Source of the DNA: an uncultured Chitinophagaceae bacterium
GTDB taxonomy: Bacteria; Bacteroidota; Bacteroidia; Chitinophagales; Chitinophagaceae
Direction: 5' to 3'
DNA: 64,000 nt
NCBI GenBank assembly: GCA_937958995.1
Contig: CALGAP010000008.1
Coordinates: 62,001 to 126,000 of the forward strand
The notes below the pieces were generated by a model, which was not told the origin of the DNA, ran no database searches, and saw only the letters and a program-made list of their open reading frames with translations. The position numbers were made by a program, and so were the translations under genes. Of the stretch, positions 60,424-64,000 are shown one piece after another. Positions within the stretch are counted from its first letter, which is position 1. The number at the start of each line of letters is the position of its first letter.

Positions 60424-61256
60424 GGTCGCAAATTTATTGCATATATCTCCAGCCTGTCATCGCGCAACAGGTAGAGATTGTCTCGCGAAAATTTTATTTT
60501 CCTGGCATTGCGCATCGCTGCAGGAATTTCATATTGCTGCAGGTTCAGCGTGCCGGGCTCATAGCGGTACAACATGCCCGCATCTCTGCCATACAGCACA
60601 TTCGATATCACCGTAAATTCTGTCCATCCTCTCAGTTGTATCCTGTTCTTAAACGCTCCATAGTAGTCGAATATGTATACGCCCTTGGTAGAATCGTACA
60701 GGTATAGCTGTTTATTTTGATCAATGATATATTGCGGCGAAGGCGTGGAGTCGAACAGCAGGCGAAAGTCTGTTGACTGATCCAGAATACGGCCGTCTTC
60801 ACCAATGCGTTTCAGCTTGCTCTCCAGTTCATCAAATACCCAGATATTGTTATCGTACGACTGACCGATGGCTTTTACCTGGAACATCTGCAACCGGCGC
60901 AGGTCAACCGTGGCGCGGGTATTCAGAAAACGGTCGAGAATGAGTATGGTACCAAAGTCTTTGAAGTATAGCAACAACTTCAGCGGGTTGGTTACATCCA
61001 TCAGGTATATCTTGCCGTATTGCCGCACGTTATTGAATACGGCTACCGAATCGCCCGCAGCAGTTAGTTTTTTTACCTGCCCGTTTTGATTCACCAGGTA
61101 AATATTGCCCAGGTTGTCGATCGTAAAATCGGTGTACACACCCGGAATTGACTTGGTCCGGGTAAATACAGAATCTGCCGCCGGCTGTTGCGAAAAGCCA
61201 CACATACCACTCAGCAGTAGCAAAACCGATATGGTGAAACGCAGGTACACTATCAC
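60420..61256 (-). CDS. Secreted beta-propeller-like hypothetical protein
   Basis: A signal peptide YLRFTISVLLLLSGMCGFSQ, then repeating units such as VYTDFTIDNLGNIYLVNQNGQVKKL, NIWVFDELESKLKRI, LYLYDSTKGVYIFDYYG, LYLLRDDRLEIYAI, like an NHL or WD-type propeller. No ATG is available: GTG at 61256 (overlapping the lpxH TAG as TAGTG) or GTG at 61250 is the likely start. 278 aa. Between lpxH and an MscS-like gene; the role is unknown. Confidence 0.72.
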   Translation of the reverse strand: MIVYLRFTISVLLLLSGMCGFSQQPAADSVFTRTKSIPGVYTDFTIDNLGNIYLVNQNGQVKKLTAAGDSVAVFNNVRQYGKIYLMDVTNPLKLLLYFKDFGTILILDRFLNTRATVDLRRLQMFQVKAIGQSYDNNIWVFDELESKLKRIGEDGRILDQSTDFRLLFDSTPSPQYIIDQNKQLYLYDSTKGVYIFDYYGAFKNRIQLRGWTEFTVISNVLYGRDAGMLYRYEPGTLNLQQYEIPAAMRNARKIKFSRDNLYLLRDDRLEIYAINLRP

Positions 61257-62041
61257 TATTGCCTGTAAATCTTGTTTTCTGTTTCCGGGTAGCGGGCGCA
61301 AAGTTGCAGGTCCTGGCCGTCGAACACGGCATATGTGTAATAACGTATCCAGTCGCCCAGATTGATATATCGCGCGCCGCCTTTTAATGAAAAATCTATA
61401 GGCAAATGTCTATGGCCAAAGATGAGATAATCATAATGTCGGGTTGCCAGCACTTTTTTGCAATAAGCTATCAGCCATTCGTTTTCTTCGCCCAGGAAAC
61501 GGTCGTCGGCGCTGCCCGTCATCACCCGGCTGCGACGGCTCATAAAGTTGGCGATGCCCATACCGATAGCCGGGGGTAGTATGCCGAATAACCACTGGCA
61601 AACCGGGTTGCGGAATATTTTCTTGAGCATCTTGTACCCATGATCGCCGGGACCAAGCCCGTCGCCATGCCCTACCAGGAATTGTTTATTGTTGAAAGTA
61701 AATTCATTCGGTTTGAAATAAACGGGAATATTCAGCTCTATCTGGAAATAATTGGTCATCCACATGTCGTGGTTGCCCACAAAAAAATGAACAGGAATGC
61801 CCGCGTCGGTAATTTCGGCCAGCTTGCCCAGCAGCCGCACAAATCCTTTGGGCACCACCTTACGGTATTCGTACCAGAAATCGAACATATCGCCCACAAT
61901 GAAAATGCTGGCCGCATCATGGCGAATTTCTTCGAGAAATGAGACTATCTTTTTTTCGCGTGCGAGACTTTGCGCGTAATCGGGTGCGCCCAGATGAAAA
62001 TCGGAAAGAAAATATACTTTTTTACCTGGTGGTAATTGCAT
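61256..62041 (-). CDS. lpxH: UDP-2,3-diacylglucosamine diphosphatase
   Basis: Lipid A pathway enzyme releasing UMP to give lipid X. Calcineurin-like motifs are FLSDFHLGAPD, VGDMFDFWYEY, GNHDMW, VGHGDGLGPGDHGYK and FGHRHLPIDF. 261 aa. It follows the gamma-glutamylcyclotransferase-like gene by 3 nt and overlaps the next gene by TAGTG, so it is the second gene of a four-gene set. Some Bacteroidota have an LpxH-like protein rather than LpxI; motifs favour LpxH. Confidence 0.94.
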   Translation of the reverse strand: MQLPPGKKVYFLSDFHLGAPDYAQSLAREKKIVSFLEEIRHDAASIFIVGDMFDFWYEYRKVVPKGFVRLLGKLAEITDAGIPVHFFVGNHDMWMTNYFQIELNIPVYFKPNEFTFNNKQFLVGHGDGLGPGDHGYKMLKKIFRNPVCQWLFGILPPAIGMGIANFMSRRSRVMTGSADDRFLGEENEWLIAYCKKVLATRHYDYLIFGHRHLPIDFSLKGGARYINLGDWIRYYTYAVFDGQDLQLCARYPETENKIYRQ

Positions 62042-62044
62042 TGT

Positions 62045-62446
62045 TTAAAAATCAGGTTGTAGAAAATCGCCGCTCTTTATCCATCTCATTCCCGTCACCG
62101 GCCGGTTGTACCAATATATCCAGGCCTTTACTATTTCATCATTCATCATCACATCTGCCATTGCTCTTCGGAACAACGAAGGTCCGTCGTAGCAACCTTC
62201 ATACTCATCCAACACCCGCATGGCCCTATCAAAATCCTCCGCTTCTTTCAGTTTATACAACTCCCCCACAATCCTGCATTCCTCATTCGTCGGTACACCT
62301 GCGGGGTATTCAATCGCATCAAATAATTTTCCCTTTACACTTCCCTTCCCCACCCAGACAAAAAACCGTTCAATATATCCATGCGCCCTATGCCCCGCAT
62401 CACGCCTCAACGTTCCATACACAAAAATATACGCCGGCTGCCTCAT
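62045..62446 (-). CDS. Gamma-glutamylcyclotransferase-like (AIG2-type) protein
   Basis: Small protein with the BtrG/AIG2 fold. Signature FVYGTLRRDAGHR at residues 8-20, then GKLFDAIEYPAGVPTNEECRIVGELYKLKEAEDFDRAMRVLDEYEGCYDGPSLFRRAMADV, with the glutamate in the DEYEG stretch. 133 aa, complete. Substrate is unknown; glutathione degradation is the family guess. First gene of the lpxH set. Confidence 0.88.
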   Translation of the reverse strand: MRQPAYIFVYGTLRRDAGHRAHGYIERFFVWVGKGSVKGKLFDAIEYPAGVPTNEECRIVGELYKLKEAEDFDRAMRVLDEYEGCYDGPSLFRRAMADVMMNDEIVKAWIYWYNRPVTGMRWIKSGDFLQPDF

Positions 62447-62507
62447 ACAATTGAGAATTCCCCCTGACTTACTGATTGTTGATTATTCCTTTTACGATTT
62501 CAATCCC

Positions 62508-63143
62508 TCAATCATCAACCAAAAAAACATATACTTCCTTCGGTCCGTGTACACCCACCACCAGCGTCTTTTCGATATCCGCCGTGCGGCTGGGACCCGT
62601 AGCAAATGTGATCAGCGACGGCAGATTGCCTTTATATTTTTCTCTTGCCTGTAACAGCGCGTCTTTCACATCATACACCAGCTGGCTTCTGTAAGCAATG
62701 CAAATATGCACGGGGGCATACACGCTTACTGTCCGACCTCCGGCTCCCGCGGCCGTCATCACAATACTTCCGGTTCGCGCCACCAGCCATTCGCAGGTGG
62801 TGATGGCTGCTTCGCAGGTGGAGAGGTCTTCGTATGTAAACTGGGTGAAATTATTTTCTGCAAGAATTTTTTTCAAAGACTCATCACGGCAAAGGATTTT
62901 TGTCCAGCCCGTGTGCTTCACCAACGCATCCAGCTGCGCGCCCAACTCGGCATGGTCCAGGCAAAAAACAAATCGTCCCTGCAGGGTTTTGAACCGCTCT
63001 GCAAATTCAATTTCCAGTTCCTGTTTCGAGGGTTGATACACCGGGCTGTTTCCTTCACTTTGCGGAAAAGGAAGAGGCGTTGAGTGGGTCAACGCCTGCC
63101 TTATTCTTTTGAGAATATTTTCTTTCGAAGGAGAAACATTCAT
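62508..63143 (-). CDS. LUD-domain protein (LutC/YkgG family)
   Basis: Begins with SPSKENILKRIRQAL, then the LUD core: FFKSLQGRFVFC-like strands, a DLSTCEAAITTCEWLVARTGSIVMT segment, and VHICIAYRSQLVYDVKDALLQA, ending IEKTLVVGVHGPKEVYVFLVDD. Related to LutC of lactate oxidation, but lutA and lutB are absent. 211 aa. It begins 1 nt after the ftsH stop, suggesting co-transcription with ftsH. Confidence 0.87.
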   Translation of the reverse strand: MNVSPSKENILKRIRQALTHSTPLPFPQSEGNSPVYQPSKQELEIEFAERFKTLQGRFVFCLDHAELGAQLDALVKHTGWTKILCRDESLKKILAENNFTQFTYEDLSTCEAAITTCEWLVARTGSIVMTAAGAGGRTVSVYAPVHICIAYRSQLVYDVKDALLQAREKYKGNLPSLITFATGPSRTADIEKTLVVGVHGPKEVYVFLVDD

Positions 63144-63144
63144 A

Positions 63145-64000
63145 TTAAGTAGCCGGATGGTTCGTTACATTGCTGTCGTATGGTGGCACACCTTCGCTGA
63201 TAGAACCCGTCTCGTGACCCTGTCCATCCACATCAATCGTTTTCTTTTCACCCCAGGGTCTTTTACCGATCAGTGCTTCCACATCGCTCTGGAACAATAC
63301 TTCCTTATCGAGCAATGCTTCGGCCAGCTTCTCTACCTGCTCTTTCTTTTCAATCAGTAGCTTCTTGGTCTTTTCGTATGCTGTATCGATCAGTTTTCTT
63401 ACCTCTTCATCAATCAGCTTGCTGGTCTCCTCAGAATATGGTTTGGTGAACGAATTTTCAGCAGCGGGATCGTAGAAACTTACGTTGCCCACCTTTTCAT
63501 TCATACCATACACTGTGACCATCGAATAAGCGATGCGCGTGATCTGCTGCAAGTCGTTTTGCGCACCGGTAGAAATTTTTCCGAAGAAAATCTCCTCTGC
63601 AGCACGACCACCGAGCGTCATGCATATCTGGTCCATCAGCTGATCGGTGTTGTACAAATACTGCTCTTTGGGAGTGTACTGCGCATATCCCAAGGCGGCC
63701 ACACCGCGCGGCACGATGGTCACTTTCAACAGCGGGTAGGCATGCTCAAGATACCATCCGCAGATTGCGTGACCCGATTCGTGGTAAGCGATGATCTTTT
63801 TCTCTTCGGGAGAAATGATCTTGTTTTTCTTCTCCAAACCACCAATTACGCGGTCAACGGCATCCTGGAAATCTTCCATTTCTACCGACTGCTTGCCTTT
63901 GCGGGCAGCAATCAGCGCGGCTTCGTTGCACACGTTGGCGATATCCGCGCCGGCAAAACCAGGCGTTTGTTCTGCCAGCTTATGTATATCAACTTTTTCA
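63145..64000 (-). CDS. ftsH: ATP-dependent zinc metalloprotease FtsH, C-terminal part (partial)
   Basis: Membrane-bound AAA+ protease degrading misfolded and regulatory membrane proteins. The window holds the end of the AAA domain (LAEQTPGFAGADIANVCNEAALIAARKG) and the peptidase domain with zinc motif AYHESGHAICGWYLE, then LGGRAAEEIFFGKISTGAQNDL. The last 30 residues or so are a polar tail. The N-terminal membrane and Walker motifs are beyond the window. The frame is open to the edge (about 284 codons). Confidence 0.96.
   Translation of the reverse strand, partial: EKVDIHKLAEQTPGFAGADIANVCNEAALIAARKGKQSVEMEDFQDAVDRVIGGLEKKNKIISPEEKKIIAYHESGHAICGWYLEHAYPLLKVTIVPRGVAALGYAQYTPKEQYLYNTDQLMDQICMTLGGRAAEEIFFGKISTGAQNDLQQITRIAYSMVTVYGMNEKVGNVSFYDPAAENSFTKPYSEETSKLIDEEVRKLIDTAYEKTKKLLIEKKEQVEKLAEALLDKEVLFQSDVEALIGKRPWGEKKTIDVDGQGHETGSISEGVPPYDSNVTNHPAT

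Noticed and set aside
1..64000. CRISPR arrays, transposases, integrases, restriction or abortive-infection genes
   Set aside because: No regularly spaced direct repeats and no such protein motifs were found on either strand; the repeats present are single dispersed units.

Overview
The window reads as chromosomal DNA of a member of the Bacteroidota, most likely the family Chitinophagaceae. The evidence is a SusC/SusD outer-membrane pair, a PorZ-type protein with a type IX secretion C-terminal domain, a DUF3078 protein, a DksA-like protein of the Bacteroidota type, an RF1/RecO/GatB/FtsH set with that flavour, and many upstream boxes of the form TAnnTTTG, the Bacteroidota -7 element. Coding density is high, on both strands. 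I see no rRNA, tRNA, CRISPR array, transposase or phage gene.

Layout. 1-422 is the start of a membrane sensor-kinase-like gene on the minus strand, cut by the window edge. 592-8888 is housekeeping: dxs, scpA, a DUF3078 protein, mscL, a PPK2 kinase, frr, a WecA/MraY-family transferase and the N-terminal half of a two-part transketolase. 8918-12426 has rbfA with a LolC/E-like permease, and an MsbA-like exporter. 12440-19047 has an S9 peptidase, a lysine/alanine-rich DksA-like protein and ileS; a 176 bp nested inverted repeat lies between the first two. 19048-19865 is the longest non-coding stretch and holds G-rich inverted arms and two hairpins. 19866-28792 is a nearly complete haem pathway: hemJ-hemH on minus and, divergently, hemA-C-D-E-F-B-L on plus, followed by a convergent AraC-type regulator with a five-cysteine segment. 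29945-38910 has an M23 peptidase, alaS with an M28 peptidase, a double-PDZ protein, gatB and a TlpA-like lipoprotein. 39004-43510 is a susCD pair. 43958-51756 has an RND/MMPL-type protein divergent from porZ-recO, then an amidohydrolase divergent from prfA. 52144-58421 has a VanZ-like protein, gcvH, a cyclophilin lipoprotein, a small hypothetical, a GNAT enzyme, serS, another small hypothetical and gyrB. 58707-64000 has a MerR-type regulator, an lpxH operon, a gamma-glutamylcyclotransferase-like gene, a LUD-domain gene and the 3' part of ftsH.

How the parts fit. The haem block would take glutamyl-tRNA to protohaem by the C5, oxygen-dependent (HemF/HemJ) route. Lipid and envelope functions (dxs, WecA family, MsbA-like, LolC/E-like, lpxH, mscL, mscS, M23) and translation functions (ileS, alaS, serS, gatB, prfA, frr, rbfA) make up most of the rest.

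The unusual content is mostly non-coding. At least four families of short dispersed repeats sit directly at or after stop codons. Several start codons lie only 5-7 nt from a -7 box, which suggests leaderless mRNAs. A perfect palindrome carries back-to-back promoters of porZ and its divergent neighbour. I found no convincing undescribed multi-gene defence or mobile system.
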